This document shows, piece by piece, positions 54,049-64,000 of a DNA stretch of 64,000 nt (within the stretch, counting starts at the first letter, position 1; each line of letters opens with the position of its first letter). The stretch comes from Pseudomonas flavescens. Its GTDB lineage: Bacteria; Pseudomonadota; Gammaproteobacteria; Pseudomonadales; Pseudomonadaceae. The stretch lies in assembly GCF_013408425.1 (NCBI RefSeq), contig NZ_JACBYV010000001.1, forward strand, positions 4,092,001 to 4,156,000. Reading direction: 5' to 3'. The translations under genes and the position numbers were made by a program. Under the pieces are notes generated by a model. It was not told the origin of the DNA. It saw nothing but the letters and a program-made list of their open reading frames with translations, and did no database searches.

Positions 54049-55620
54049 ATGCACAACACCTTTGTCCGACTATTTCTAGGCCTGCTGCTCCTGCTGCCGT
54101 TCGTCGCTCAGGCGGGCGAGGCCGACGATTTCGTCGCCGCCAGCCCGGCACAGCAGGCAAAGCTGCTGGAAAGTTGGGCCGCCATGCCCGACCCGAAGCG
54201 CCAGCCGCTGCTCGATGCACTGCAGCAGGGCCGCGTGGCTGCGGATAGCGAAAAGACCGCGTTCATCGAAACCAGCGACGGCTACCAGGCTGCCGAGGGT
54301 GAAGCATCCCCTGTGGACAACCCGCGCAAATTGCGCCTGAACAATCGCCTGCGTGGCCTGATCGCCAACGCCCAGGCCAGCCATCAGTTGCTTGCCGAAG
54401 AGCCGGCACAGCGGCTGAGTGCTGCAGTGCAGTTGCAGAAGAGCGCCCAGCCGGCACAGTTGCCCCTGCTCGCCCAGACGCTGGACCGCGAGGACGACGA
54501 CGTGATTCGCGACGCCCTGACCCTGGCCCTGGCCAACCTGCAACTGGTCGACGCCAACCCTGCGGTGCGCCTCGCTGCCGTGCGCCTGCTCGGTGAAACC
54601 GGCGAGCCGCTGGCCCGTACCCGCCTGGAAAATCTGCTGGAGCCCGGCGTGGAAAGCGACGCAGCCGTGCGCACCGCCGCCGAAACCAGCCTGGCTCAGG
54701 TCAAGCGCAAGCTGCTGATCGGCGAGCTGCTCGGCCAGGCATTCAGTGGCATGAGCCTGGGATCGATTCTGTTGCTCGCCGCGCTTGGGCTGGCCATCAC
54801 CTTCGGCCTGCTCGGGGTGATCAACATGGCCCACGGCGAGATGCTGATGCTCGGTGCCTATTCCACCTACATGGTGCAGATCCTCTTCCAGCGCTTCGCT
54901 CCCGAAGCCCTGGCGCTTTACCCGCTGGTGGCACTGCCGGTGGCTTTCTGCGTGACCGCCATCATCGGCATGGCGCTGGAGCGCACGGTGATTCGTCACC
55001 TCTACGGCCGTCCACTGGAAACCCTGCTCGCCACCTGGGGCATCAGCCTGATCCTGATCCAGCTGGTGCGCGTGCTGTTCGGTGCGCAGAACGTCGAGGT
55101 GGCTAACCCCTACTGGCTGTCCGGCGGCATCCAGGTGCTGCCCAACCTGGTGCTGCCGTACAACCGCATCGTGATCATCGGCTTCGCCCTGGCCGTGGTG
55201 GTGCTGACCTGGTTGCTGCTGAACAAGACCCGCCTGGGGCTCAACGTGCGCGCCGTCACCCAGAACCGCAACATGGCCGCCTGCTGCGGCGTACCCACCG
55301 GCCGAGTGGACATGATGGCCTTCGGTCTCGGCTCGGGTATCGCCGGCCTGGGCGGCGTGGCCCTCAGCCAGATCGGCAACGTCGGCCCGGATCTCGGCCA
55401 GAGCTACATCATCGATTCCTTCCTGGTGGTGGTACTCGGTGGCGTCGGCCAACTGGCCGGCAGCGTCATGGCGGCCTTCGGCCTGGGCATCGCCAACAAG
55501 ATCCTGGAACCACAGATCGGCGCCGTGCTCGGCAAGATCCTCATCCTCGCGCTGATCATTCTGTTCATTCAGAAACGTCCGCAAGGCTTGTTCGCCCTGA
55601 AAGGGAGGGTGATCGATTGA
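54049..55620 (+). CDS. urtB: Urea ABC transporter permease UrtB
   Basis: 523 residues. Signal-like N-terminus (FVRLFLGLLLLLPFVAQAGE), a helical periplasmic part of about 220 residues peculiar to UrtB, then the LivH-type permease (FSGMSLGSILLLAALGLAIT; LLGVINMAHGEMLMLGAYST; NVRAVTQNRNMAACCGVPTG; VGQLAGSVMAAFGLGIANKI). Pairs with UrtC in the membrane. Followed by a 616-base gap largely filled by a tandem repeat. Confidence 0.93.
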   Translation: MHNTFVRLFLGLLLLLPFVAQAGEADDFVAASPAQQAKLLESWAAMPDPKRQPLLDALQQGRVAADSEKTAFIETSDGYQAAEGEASPVDNPRKLRLNNRLRGLIANAQASHQLLAEEPAQRLSAAVQLQKSAQPAQLPLLAQTLDREDDDVIRDALTLALANLQLVDANPAVRLAAVRLLGETGEPLARTRLENLLEPGVESDAAVRTAAETSLAQVKRKLLIGELLGQAFSGMSLGSILLLAALGLAITFGLLGVINMAHGEMLMLGAYSTYMVQILFQRFAPEALALYPLVALPVAFCVTAIIGMALERTVIRHLYGRPLETLLATWGISLILIQLVRVLFGAQNVEVANPYWLSGGIQVLPNLVLPYNRIVIIGFALAVVVLTWLLLNKTRLGLNVRAVTQNRNMAACCGVPTGRVDMMAFGLGSGIAGLGGVALSQIGNVGPDLGQSYIIDSFLVVVLGGVGQLAGSVMAAFGLGIANKILEPQIGAVLGKILILALIILFIQKRPQGLFALKGRVID

Positions 55621-55676
55621 GCACCATGACCTTCTGCACCGTGGGCGGCGGCCAAGCCAGCGGCATCCCCACCATC

Positions 55677-56218
55677 GTTCGCGCGCATGGCGCGCTCCCA
55701 CAGGCCGGCAGCACGCACTTGAACAACCTGGCGCGCCCTGAGGGAGCTGGCCATGCCAGCGACTGCGTCACCGCAATCGTTCGCGCGCATGGCGCGCTCC
55801 CACAGGCTGGCAGCACGTACTTGAACAACCCAGCGCGCCCTGAGGGAGCTGGCCATGTCAGCGGCTGCATCCCCACCATCGTTCGCGCGCATGGCGCGCT
55901 CCCACAGGTCGGCAGCACGCACTTGGACAACCTGGCGCGCCCTGTGGGAGCTGGCCATGCCAGCGACTGCATCCCCACCATCGTTCGCGCGCATGGCGCG
56001 CTCCCACAGGTCGGCAGCACGCACTTGGACAACCTGGCGCGCCCTGTGGGAGCTGGCCATGCCAGCGACTGCATCCCCACCATCGTTCGCGCGCATGGCG
56101 CGCTCCCACAGGTCGGCAGCACGCACTTGGACAACCTGGCGCGCCCTGTGGGAGCTGGCCATGCCAGCGACTGCATCCCCACCATCGTTCGCGCTCATGG
56201 CGCGCTCCCACAGGTCGG
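55677..56218. repeat. 102-bp tandem repeat array (about 5.3 copies) between urtB and urtC
   Basis: Units begin with GTTCGCGCGCATGGCGCGCT at 55677, 55779, 55881, 55983, 56085 and 56187 (partial). Copies 3-5 look identical; copies 1 and 2 carry several substitutions. Each unit holds two REP-like palindromes in opposite orientation (GCGCGCATGGCGCGC and GAGCTGGCCATGCCAGC) with CCCACAGG and CCTGTGGG arms. As 102 is a multiple of three, frames stay open on both strands (about 207 codons), but no real gene is implied. It interrupts the urt operon just before urtC. Confidence 0.92.
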
Positions 56219-56236
56219 CTTACAGGGGATTCACCA

Positions 56237-57321
56237 ATGAACGCCGCCAACCAAACGCTACTGGCCCGCGCCAGCCATAAGCTTGGCCCGCAGGTGTCGC
56301 TGGCCCTCGGCCTGCTGGTGCTCGTCGTGCTGCTCGCCATGCCGCTGCTGCACCTGCTGCCCGGTGAGCATGCCCTGCACGTCTCGGCTTACACGCTGAC
56401 CCTGGTCGGCAAGATTCTCTGCTACTGCATCGTCGCCCTGGCGCTCGATCTGGTCTGGGGCTACGCCGGCCTGCTATCCCTCGGTCACGGCCTGTTCTTT
56501 GCCCTCGGCGGCTATGCCATGGGCATGTACCTGATGCGCGAAGCCGCTGGCGACGGCCTGCCGGCGTTCATGAGCTTCCTCGCCTGGACCGAGTTGCCCT
56601 GGTACTGGTACGGCACCGACAACTTCCTCTGGGCCATGTGCCTGGTGGTGCTGGCGCCTGGGCTGCTGGCCCTGGTGTTCGGGTTCTTCGCCTTTCGCTC
56701 GCGGATCAAGGGCGTGTATTTCTCGATCATGACCCAGGCACTGACCTTCGCCGGCATGCTGCTGTTCTTTCGCAACGAGACCGGCTTTGGCGGCAACAAC
56801 GGCTTCACCAACTTCCGCAGCATCCTCGGTTTCGAGATCACCGCAGCGAGCACCCGTGCCACGCTGTTCTTTCTGACCGTCGTGTTGCTGGTCAGCAGCC
56901 TGTATCTGGGCTGGCGCCTGGCGCGCAGCAAGTTCGGCCGGGTGCTGACCGCCCTGCGCGATGCCGAGAACCGCCTGATGTTCTGCGGCTACGATCCGCG
57001 CGGCTACAAGCTGTTCATCTGGGTGCTGAGCGCCGTGCTCTGCGGCCTGGCCGGTGCGCTGTACGTGCCTCAGGTGGGCATCATCAACCCCAGCGAAATG
57101 GCTCCGACGCAATCCATCGAGGCCGCCGTGTGGGTAGCGCTCGGCGGGCGTGGCACGCTGATCGGCCCCCTGCTCGGCGCGGGCCTGGTCAACGGCATGA
57201 AGAGCTGGTTCACCGTGGCCTTCCCCGAGTACTGGCTGTTCGCTCTCGGCGCGCTGTTCATCGTGGTCACCCTGTTTCTGCCCAAGGGTGTAATCGGCCT
57301 GCTCAAACGTGGGGACAAGTC

Positions 57322-57325
<4 letters not shown>
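56237..57325 (+). CDS. urtC: Urea ABC transporter permease UrtC
   Basis: 362 residues, LivM-type permease with about ten membrane helices: LALDLVWGYAGLLSLGHGLF, FFAFRSRIKGVYFSIMTQAL, RVLTALRDAENRLMFCGYDP, AVWVALGGRGTLIGPLLGAG. GGGGA precedes the ATG, right after the 102-bp array. The stop overlaps the urtD start by four bases. Confidence 0.94.
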
Positions 57326-58161
<836 letters not shown>

Positions 58162-58197
58162 GTCGTCGCCCGCAGACAGCGGGAACGACCATGATGG

Positions 58198-58262
58198 GTA
58201 GGAGCCGGCTTGCCGGCGATGCTAGATGTGCCGGCCTCTTCGCTGGCAAGCCAGCTCCTACA
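58198..58262. repeat. Inverted REP pair between urtD and urtE
   Basis: GTAGGAGCCGGCTTGCCGGC and the near-complement GCTGGCAAGCCAGCTCCTAC enclose about 25 bases in the 150-base urtD-urtE gap. It is the same REP class as at 53936-54012, in the same operon. Confidence 0.8.
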
Positions 58263-58311
58263 GGGAAATGAGTTGCTCACGCAGAGCGTGGGAACGATCA
58301 AGGGGTAAGCC

Positions 58312-59010
58312 ATGCTGCAAGTCCAACAGCTACACCAGTACTACGGCGGCAGCCACATCCTGCGCGGCCTGTCTTTCGACGTGAAGGTCGGCGAGGTTAC
58401 CTGCCTGCTTGGGCGCAACGGCGTGGGCAAGACCACCCTGCTCAAATGCCTGATGGGCCTGCTGCCGGCCAAGCAGGGCCAGGTCAGTTGGGAAGGCAAG
58501 CCGATCACCGGCTTCAAGCCGCACCAGCGGGTGCACGCCGGCATCGCCTACGTGCCCCAGGGCCGCGAAATCTTCGGCCGCCTGACCGTCGAGGAAAACC
58601 TGCTGATGGGCCTGTCGCGCTTTCCCGGCAGCCAGGCCAAGGAGGTTCCGGCCTTCATCTACGAGCTGTTCCCCGTGCTGCTGGAAATGAAACACCGCCG
58701 CGGCGGCGACCTGTCCGGCGGCCAGCAGCAACAGCTGGCCATCGGCCGTGCCCTGGCCAGCCAGCCACGCTTGCTGATCCTCGACGAACCCACGGAAGGC
58801 ATCCAGCCCTCGGTGATCAAGGAAATCGGCGTGGTGATCAAGAAGCTCGCCGCCCGTGGCGACATGGCCATTCTGCTGGTCGAGCAGTTCTACGATTTCG
58901 CTGCCGAACTGGCCGACCAGTACCTGGTGATGAGCCGTGGCGAAATCGTCCAGCAGGGGCGTGGCGAAACCATGGAAGCGGATGGCGTACGCGGCCTGGT
59001 GGCGATCTAG
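58312..59010 (+). CDS. urtE: Urea ABC transporter ATP-binding protein UrtE
   Basis: 232 residues: Walker A LLGRNGVGKTTLLKCL, signature LSGGQQQQLAIGRALA, Walker B LLILDEPTEGIQPSVI. Second nucleotide-binding subunit of the urea importer, end of the operon. Confidence 0.94.
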   Translation: MLQVQQLHQYYGGSHILRGLSFDVKVGEVTCLLGRNGVGKTTLLKCLMGLLPAKQGQVSWEGKPITGFKPHQRVHAGIAYVPQGREIFGRLTVEENLLMGLSRFPGSQAKEVPAFIYELFPVLLEMKHRRGGDLSGGQQQQLAIGRALASQPRLLILDEPTEGIQPSVIKEIGVVIKKLAARGDMAILLVEQFYDFAAELADQYLVMSRGEIVQQGRGETMEADGVRGLVAI

Positions 59011-59139
59011 CAGGCGACTGGACACCCGCCCGGGTGCCCCCATCGAGCCGTCGTCAGGACCAGGCAGTGCGGAAAATGCCCGTCACTGTATCTACGCGTC
59101 CCCGATCAGGGCGGTTATCCTTGCCGTCCGCCACCACGC

Positions 59140-60058
<919 letters not shown>

Positions 60059-60105
60059 CCTGATCCGGGGCCAATCCACTGGCCCCACTCGACAAGAGAC
60101 ACACC

Positions 60106-60624
60106 ATGCCTGCCGTTATCCGTGATGCCATTGCCGGCGACCTGCCCGCAATCCTCGCCATCTACAACGATGCCGTGCTCAACACCACCGCCATCTGGAA
60201 CGAACGTCCCGTGGACCTGGCCAACCGCCAGGCCTGGTTCGACGCCCGGGCGGTTCAGGGCTATCCGATTCTGGTGGCGGTCAACGAGGCAGAGGAGGTG
60301 CTGGGTTACGCGTCGTTCGGCGACTGGCGGCCGTTCGAAGGTTTCTGCAACACGGTCGAGCATTCCGTCTACGTGCGCAATGACACGCGCGGCCAGGGCC
60401 TCGGCCCGCTGCTGATGCAGGCGCTGGTCGAGCGAGCGCGCGAGGTAGGCAAACATGTGATGGTCGCCGCCATCGAAAGCGGCAACGGTGCTTCGGTCCG
60501 TCTGCACGAGCGCCTGGGCTTCACCATCACCGGGCAGATGCCGCAGGTCGGCTGCAAATTTGGCCGTTGGCTGGATCTGACCTTCATGCAGTTGATCCTG
60601 ACGCCACAGCGGAGCACGCCATGA
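60106..60624 (+). CDS. GNAT acetyltransferase, phosphinothricin/methionine sulfoximine type
   Basis: 172 residues: IRDAIAGDLPAILAIYNDAV at the start, VEHSVYVRNDTRGQGLGPLL (acetyl-CoA site) and ESGNGASVRLHERLGFTITG, the pattern of Pat/YncA-like enzymes that acetylate glutamine-synthetase inhibitors. Overlaps the next gene by four bases. Confidence 0.85.
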   Translation: MPAVIRDAIAGDLPAILAIYNDAVLNTTAIWNERPVDLANRQAWFDARAVQGYPILVAVNEAEEVLGYASFGDWRPFEGFCNTVEHSVYVRNDTRGQGLGPLLMQALVERAREVGKHVMVAAIESGNGASVRLHERLGFTITGQMPQVGCKFGRWLDLTFMQLILTPQRSTP

Positions 60625-61151
60625 CCGTGCAGATCCGCCAGCTCGATCAGAGCGCTTTCGACGACTGCCGGCAAGGCCTGATCGCCCTGCTGCTCGATGC
60701 CGTAGCCAACGGTGCGTCGGTGGGTTTTCTTGCCGGTATCGATAGGGAGGAGGCCGATCGCTACTTCGGTGAAGTTCGCCACAGCCTGGGCAGCGGCACC
60801 TTGGCGATCTGGGTCGCCGAGGATGAGGGGCAACTGCTGGGTTCGGTGCAACTCAGCCTGTGCCTGAAGCCCAACGGGCTGAATCGTGGCGAAGTGCAGA
60901 AGTTGCTGGTGCTGAGCGCCGCTCGGCGCCGAGGCATAGCGCGTTTACTGATGCAGCACCTCGAGGCACACGCGAAGGCCTTGCGGCGTGGTCTGCTCTA
61001 CCTTGATACCGAGGCCGGCAGTGACGCCGAGAATCTCTATCGCGCACTTGGCTATACCTGTATCGGCGGCCTGCCGGATTATGCCTGCGGCCCGGACGGC
61101 CAGTACCGCGCCAATGCGATCTACTACAAGACCCTCTCTCGCCCCATCTGA
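60621..61151 (+). CDS. GNAT acetyltransferase
   Basis: 176 residues from the ATG at 60621 (ATGA overlap with the previous stop). Acetyl-CoA site QKLLVLSAARRRGIARLLMQ and LYLDTEAGSDAENLYRALGY. Substrate unknown. Paired with the upstream GNAT gene. Its stop codon is directly adjacent (no spacing) to the stop of the convergent zinc-finger gene. Confidence 0.82.
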   Translation: MTVQIRQLDQSAFDDCRQGLIALLLDAVANGASVGFLAGIDREEADRYFGEVRHSLGSGTLAIWVAEDEGQLLGSVQLSLCLKPNGLNRGEVQKLLVLSAARRRGIARLLMQHLEAHAKALRRGLLYLDTEAGSDAENLYRALGYTCIGGLPDYACGPDGQYRANAIYYKTLSRPI

Positions 61152-61418
61152 CTAGCGCAGTTGGCTGTCCTTGCTGCCGCGGCGATTGAAGCCACCGGCC
61201 TTGGCCTGCTCGCTGTCTGCCTGAGCCTGACAGTTGACGCACAGCCGCACACCGGGAACGGCCTTGCGTCGCGCTTCGGGAATCGGCGCATCGCATTCTT
61301 CGCAGTGGCGAAGGCTTTCACCTGTGGGTAACTGACTGCGCGCGCGCTGCACGGCGTCTTCGATGGTGCTGTCGATCTGTTCCTGCACGGCGCCGTCTTG
61401 CGCCCAACCGGTGGCCAT
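61152..61418 (-). CDS. DksA/TraR-type zinc-finger protein (YbiI-like)
   Basis: 88 residues with the four-Cys zinc finger HCEECDAPIPEARRKAVPGV continuing RLCVNCQ (CxxC-x17-CxxC). The N-terminal coiled coil of full DksA is absent and only a short helix is present, as in YbiI-type proteins. Possible RNA polymerase-associated or regulatory role, unproven. Confidence 0.85.
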   Translation of the reverse strand: MATGWAQDGAVQEQIDSTIEDAVQRARSQLPTGESLRHCEECDAPIPEARRKAVPGVRLCVNCQAQADSEQAKAGGFNRRGSKDSQLR

Positions 61419-61550
61419 ATCGCTCTCCCGAAAAGAATACCGCTGACCGGAAGATAGGAGCGTGCAGACGCGATTGGCAAGGGGCAGCCGACGGCGGACT
61501 AATCGGCTCGCGTTGCGCGGCCGCTGTCCGGCGTGGCGGGTGAAGCGGGG

Positions 61551-62423
61551 TTATTCCTTGACGTTCATGAACTCGTCGGCCCAGGCCACGTAATCTTCGG
61601 GCTGGGTGTACTTGTGCGACAGCTCGGAAGCGCTGAGGTCACTGGCAGTGGCTTCGCGCTGCTCACGCAGGCAATCGTAGGTCGCCTTGATGGCCGCGAA
61701 ATAGGCGGCATGACCGTTGACCACGATACGTACACCCAGCTTGGCCAGGCGCGCGTTGTCACGCAGTTTGGGGTTGCCGTAGGTCACCAGCATCAACGGC
61801 ACGCTGAGGTGTTCGGCGATCTTTTCCAGGTGCTCGAAGTCCTCGACACCCACCATGCAGATGCCATCGGCGCCCGCCTTCTGATAGGCAACGGTGCGTT
61901 TGATCACTTCATCGACGCTGAGCACGCCGGCGTTGGTACGGGCGATGATCGCCAGCTCCCGATCGACCCGCGCCTCGAGGGCTGCACGCACCTTGCCGAC
62001 ACCTTCGGCGACGCTGATCAGGTCCGTCGACTTGCGGTTGAATTGCGCGGGCAGCAGGGTGTCTTCGATGGTCAGCGCGGAGATGCCGGCACGCTCCAGT
62101 TCGACAACGGTGCGCATCACGTTCAAGGCATTGCCGTAGCCGTGGTCGGCATCGGCGATCACCGGCAGGTTCGATACGCGACCGATGCGGGTGGCCTGCT
62201 CGACGAATTCGCTGAGGGTGATGAGGGCGAAATCAGGTGCGGCGAGCACCTGCAGCGAAGCCACAGAACCACCGAGGATACCGACCTCGAAGCCGAGGTC
62301 ACCAGCGATCCGGGCGGACATCGGGTCGAAGACCGACGCGGTGTGGTAGCAGGCGTCCGAAGCCAGCAGGGCACGGAAGGCGCGCCGCAGTTCATGGTGA
62401 GAAGCACGTTGCATGTTCGACAT
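61551..62423 (-). CDS. Oxaloacetate decarboxylase-like protein (ICL/PEP mutase superfamily)
   Basis: 290 residues: [24 protein letters not shown] N-terminal pattern, [20 protein letters not shown] (metal-binding Asp pair), [13 protein letters not shown] and [20 protein letters not shown]. It matches the P. aeruginosa PA4872-type oxaloacetate decarboxylases (about 287 residues), which lack the isocitrate lyase KKCGH motif. Monocistronic; 195 bases upstream without visible features. Confidence 0.82.
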   Translation of the reverse strand: MSNMQRASHHELRRAFRALLASDACYHTASVFDPMSARIAGDLGFEVGILGGSVASLQVLAAPDFALITLSEFVEQATRIGRVSNLPVIADADHGYGNALNVMRTVVELERAGISALTIEDTLLPAQFNRKSTDLISVAEGVGKVRAALEARVDRELAIIARTNAGVLSVDEVIKRTVAYQKAGADGICMVGVEDFEHLEKIAEHLSVPLMLVTYGNPKLRDNARLAKLGVRIVVNGHAAYFAAIKATYDCLREQREATASDLSASELSHKYTQPEDYVAWADEFMNVKE

Positions 62424-62618
62424 AAGGCATTGTCCAAAACGTCAGATGAATCGGGTGCCCAGCGGCCTTGTTCCGGCCACGTTGAGCGAATTCTCGTGTC
62501 TTGCAGCTACCGGCACGGACGCGGAACGACAGCTGCATGGGCTGCCTGCGCGCCAATCGGGGTCTCGGGCCACCGGCCATGGCGGATCCAGCCAGGGAGC
62601 AGCAATTATCCCGCCAAC

Positions 62619-63374
62619 TCAGCGCAGGGCCTCGGGCAGCTCTACATCGGGCAGCCACTGGCGGAAAATCGCCGAAAAGCTGCCGTCACGGCGCATTTCC
62701 GCCAGCTCGCGCTGCCAGGCAGTGACGATCGCCGGGTCGGTATCCAGGGAGAAGGCGATGTAATACGACGACTCCATGAACACCATCTGCGGCTGCACGT
62801 CGGCAGGCGCCAGCTCTGCGGGGGCAAGCATGTCGCGCAGCAGGATGTCCTCCAGCAGGATCAGATTGACCCGCCCATGGGCAAAGATGGTGACCATGGT
62901 TTCCGGCGTCGGTACGCCATAAAGGTTCTGCAAACCCTGCTCTTTCAACACCTCGTAGCTGTACCACTGCTTGGGCACGGCCAGCGGGCCGCTGGCGGCG
63001 ACGTCCTCGATGCTGTCGACCTGCAGGTTGCGCGACTTCAGCGAGTAGAACCGCACCTTGCCGTGCAAAATCGGGCCGACCCACTGAAAACGCTTCTCCC
63101 GGTCCGGCGTACGCATCATGGCGAACAGTGCGACATCCGGGTCACGCTGGGCGATGGTGTAGGCACGCGTCCAGGGCATCATCTCGATCTGCGCCTGGGA
63201 GCCGGTGCGGGTAATCAGCTCGCGCACCACATCCACACCAAAACCCTGCAGCTCGCCGTCCTGCATGAACGCGGTAGGCGGGCCAGGCTCGGTAAGGATG
63301 CGCAGCCCGGCGTTCGCGTGTGCGCAAAGCAGCGACACGAGCAACAGCACACCGTAGCGACGCAACGGGCCCAT
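62619..63374 (-). CDS. Periplasmic solute-binding protein (family 3)
   Basis: 251 residues from the ATG at 63374, signal peptide RYGVLLLVSLLCAHANA. Family features: LRILTEPGPPTAFMQDGELQ, GFGVDVVRELITRTGSQAQI, EMMPWTRAYTIAQRDPDVAL, FAMMRTPDREKRFQWVGPIL. Proteins of this sort occur as orphan binding proteins in Pseudomonas with no adjacent permease, as here. Ligand unknown. Confidence 0.8.
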   Translation of the reverse strand: MGPLRRYGVLLLVSLLCAHANAGLRILTEPGPPTAFMQDGELQGFGVDVVRELITRTGSQAQIEMMPWTRAYTIAQRDPDVALFAMMRTPDREKRFQWVGPILHGKVRFYSLKSRNLQVDSIEDVAASGPLAVPKQWYSYEVLKEQGLQNLYGVPTPETMVTIFAHGRVNLILLEDILLRDMLAPAELAPADVQPQMVFMESSYYIAFSLDTDPAIVTAWQRELAEMRRDGSFSAIFRQWLPDVELPEALR

Positions 63375-63662
63375 TTGGCCATCCCCTAAATGCTTCAATA
63401 AAATCAGTTGGCCGAGTACCGGAGCCGGTACCACTGGTTTGTCGACGCAAACCTGACGGCGATGACCGTCAATTTTACCGCAGCGCCCGGTTAATTTCAG
63501 CTACCACTGCACCCTGGCCTCTACAAGCGGACAAATTGTCTCACTTTGTCTTGAACCCCCTGACGACGCCGAAGGACTTTGTGGTGATTGCGCCGACATT
63601 CGGGCTGGCGCCTGAGCCTCAGGCAGGCGATCATCGGGGCTCGTCCACCTGCGCGCAATGAC

Positions 63663-64000
63663 ATGACCGATATCACTCAGATGCCCCCCGCGACACACAA
63701 ACCTCGCCCGTTCATCGATCTGCTGATCAGTATTCTGATCCCCTCGCTGATCCTCATGAAGCTCAGCGGCGAAGCTCGCCTGGGCCCGGATGGCGCACTG
63801 GTGCTGGCCCTCGCCTTCCCGCTGTGCTGGGGTGCGTTCGAACTGATCAAGTACCGCAAATTCAACTTCGTCGCCCTGCTCGGCCTGGTCAGCGTGATCC
63901 TCACCGGCGGCATCGGTCTGCTGCACCTGGACAACCAGTGGCTGGCGATCAAGGAAGCGGCCATTCCCGGCCTGATCGGCATCGCCGTGCTGGTGTCGAC
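63663..64000 (+). CDS. VC0807-like multipass membrane protein, N-terminal part
   Basis: 112 complete codons before the right edge, starting MTDITQMPPATHKPRPFIDL. Three or more hydrophobic segments (LLISILIPSLILMKLSGEAR; ALVLALAFPLCWGAFELIKY; NFVALLGLVSVILTGGIGLL). The pattern suits the VC0807 family of unknown function. An ATG at 63658 in another frame is blocked by a stop at once. The gap 63375-63662 before it has no gene I can support. Confidence 0.65.
   Translation, partial: MTDITQMPPATHKPRPFIDLLISILIPSLILMKLSGEARLGPDGALVLALAFPLCWGAFELIKYRKFNFVALLGLVSVILTGGIGLLHLDNQWLAIKEAAIPGLIGIAVLVS

Noticed and set aside
55677..56218. CRISPR array
   Set aside because: The whole 102-bp unit repeats, without unique spacers, and there are no cas genes.
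55569..56240. About 200-codon proteins with internal repeats on both strands
   Set aside because: They are translations of the 102-bp tandem array; open because the period is a multiple of three, with no promoter or ribosome binding site.
61533..63389. 618-codon plus-strand frame
   Set aside because: It spans two good minus-strand genes and the gap between them, with no family features.

Overview
The window looks like a chromosomal segment of an environmental Pseudomonas (high GC, Shine-Dalgarno-led genes, many Pseudomonas-type REP palindromes). The block rmlBACD - dctBD - dctPQM - fabY - cysQ - nudE - yrfG resembles, from memory, the P. aeruginosa PA5161-PA5177 neighbourhood, with arcDABC absent and the rml order changed. 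I would place it near the aeruginosa/mendocina lineage, not firmly to species.

Layout. (1) 1-7.6 kb, minus strand: part of a type III secretion (T3SS) gene cluster. It has the export gate sctV, the FHA-type ring protein sctD, a YscY/Y4yS-like TPR protein, small unassigned proteins, and an outer-membrane set that resembles Tad pilus parts: a CpaC/RcpA-like secretin, a CpaD-like lipoprotein and a TadD-like TPR lipoprotein. A separate short protein carries the SctC-type secretin N-domains. The rest of the cluster should lie beyond the left edge. (2) 7.8-19.6 kb: hydroxycinnamate (ferulate/coumarate) catabolism, ech-vdh-fcs-aat-acd, with a MarR regulator, an RsmX/Y/Z-like sRNA, a DUF3237 protein, an aromatic-acid MFS transporter and an OprD porin. 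(3) 19.7-21.4 kb: an orphan lipoprotein and an HTH/DUF2975 pair. (4) 21.7-29.6 kb: a second MFS transporter, vanAB with a VanR operator, vanR, pobR and pobA. These continue the pathway: vanillin to vanillate to protocatechuate, and 4-hydroxybenzoate to protocatechuate. (5) 29.6-30.9 kb: DUF411 protein and a zinc metallopeptidase. (6) 31.0-34.4 kb: dTDP-L-rhamnose synthesis. (7) 34.5-41.2 kb: C4-dicarboxylate sensing and TRAP uptake with a sigma-54 promoter. (8) 41.4-45.7 kb: fabY, cysQ, nudE, yrfG. (9) 46.0-59.0 kb: urea use by the amidolyase route (allophanate hydrolase, urea carboxylase, GntR regulator, UrtABCDE uptake) behind a sigma-54-like promoter. (10) 59.0-64.0 kb: an SDR dehydrogenase, two GNAT acetyltransferases, a DksA-type zinc-finger protein, an oxaloacetate decarboxylase-like protein, a periplasmic solute-binding protein and the start of a membrane protein.

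The most unusual items are the Tad-like outer-membrane set of the T3SS; a GGA-hairpin sRNA beside the ferulate operon; a 118-bp tandem duplication of the urea carboxylase start that creates nested overlapping mini-ORFs and a long hairpin around the true start codon; a 102-bp tandem array between urtB and urtC that stays open in several frames; a 37-codon ORF overlapping the start of the second MFS gene; and A-rich Crc/Hfq-type motifs ahead of several catabolic genes.
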